NCBI GenBank assembly: GCA_038222915.1
Contig: JBBRHH010000397.1
Span: forward strand, 1 to 5,953
Origin: JBBRHH01 sp038222915
Lineage (GTDB): Bacteria; Planctomycetota; Phycisphaerae; Tepidisphaerales; Tepidisphaeraceae
Direction: 5' to 3'
DNA length: 5,953 nucleotides
Each line of letters opens with the position of its first letter. Position 1 is the stretch's first letter. The notes beneath the pieces are model-generated. The model made no database searches. It was not told where the DNA came from and was given only the letters and a program-made list of their open reading frames with translations. Of this stretch, positions 5,688 to 5,953 are shown piece by piece. Both the position numbers and the translations under genes were made by a program.

Positions 5688-5904
5688 GAGGAGCCAAACA
5701 GGCGACTCCGCGCCGCCCGGTCCGCAAACGCGCCTCGGGCAAAACCAGAGGGGTCCCCATGCACCACAATTCTGATAGAGCGACAGCGACCGTACAATCC
5801 GCCCCTCTTCCCACTTCGCTCCTGCGTGCCTACGCGCCTTCGTGCCTCCCCTCTCCCCTCCCCAACTCTGCAATCCGCACTCTAAAATCTGCCTTCCGCG
5901 GCGC

Positions 5905-5953
5905 GGTCGGTTGGTGGTCGGTTAGTAGTCGTTTACTGGTCGGTCACAGGTCG
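5905..5953. repeat. Degenerate 11-bp tandem repeat (about 4.5 units, continues past the edge)
   Basis: Units are 5905-5915 GGTCGGTTGGT, 5916-5926 GGTCGGTTAGT, 5927-5937 AGTCGTTTACT, 5938-5948 GGTCGGTCACA and the start of a fifth, GGTCG. The consensus is about GGTCGGTTAGT. It is cut by the window end, so the total length is unknown. Confidence 0.8.

Larger units (their letters stand above)
5474..5953. other. Gene-free stretch with promoter-like repeat and degenerate repeats
   Basis: I see no convincing gene here. The stretch contains copy B of the promoter-like repeat. From about 5820 onward it is made of decayed short words, such as CGTGCCTAC, GCGCCTTC and GTGCCTCC near 5824-5850, and CTGCAATCCGC with CTGCCTTCCGC near 5868-5900. 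The 11-bp repeat follows at the right edge. Such patchworks suggest replication slippage in unselected DNA. Confidence 0.6.

Noticed and set aside
5759..5953. Plus-strand open frame starting at ATG 5759, after AGGGG and downstream of promoter-like copy B
   Set aside because: The start context is tempting, but the frame runs through degenerate repeats to the window edge without any protein-like pattern.

Overview
The window looks like part of an anti-phage or restriction island in a GC-rich bacterium, followed by a gene-poor, repeat-rich stretch. I cannot fix the phylum. The decayed REP-type (IS200-like) transposase tail, the degenerate short tandem repeats and the lack of clear Shine-Dalgarno sites would fit an environmental lineage such as Planctomycetes, but a proteobacterium is not excluded.

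Left part (1-1293): a divergent pair. A P-loop ATPase or helicase-like gene starts at 289 and runs off the left edge on the minus strand. A LysR-type regulator (358-1293, plus strand) is separated from it by 68 bp. A perfect inverted repeat (CATGCG-N5-CGCATG) overlaps the regulator's start codon, and two further copies of the half-site lie about 3 and 6 helical turns from its left arm. This suggests a self-regulated switch that also controls the ATPase gene.

Central part (1464-4503, minus strand, read right to left): a compact cassette made of a DNA cytosine-5 methyltransferase, a two-domain protein with a DUF3883-like PD-(D/E)XK nuclease end, and a Vsr-type T:G mismatch endonuclease. The first two genes overlap by 44 bp and the last two are 9 bp apart, so they are probably co-transcribed. 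The expected logic is that the methyltransferase marks self DNA, the nuclease cuts unmarked DNA, and Vsr repairs the T:G mismatches left when 5-methylcytosine deaminates. Upstream of the methyltransferase is a possible promoter, preceded by a pair of matching dyad sites 42 bp apart.

Right part (4504-5953): no large gene. It holds the two dyad sites, two copies of a 44-bp direct repeat that looks like a sigma-70 promoter (965 bp apart), a C-terminal remnant of a REP-associated transposase next to a three-copy 20-bp repeat, a likely small two-helix membrane protein (5312-5473), and several families of degenerate short tandem repeats up to the right edge.

The most interesting possibility is that the methyltransferase, DUF3883 nuclease, Vsr, LysR regulator and P-loop ATPase form one defence locus with an unusual LysR-type control module. 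The left edge cuts this off, so the system cannot be defined fully from this window.
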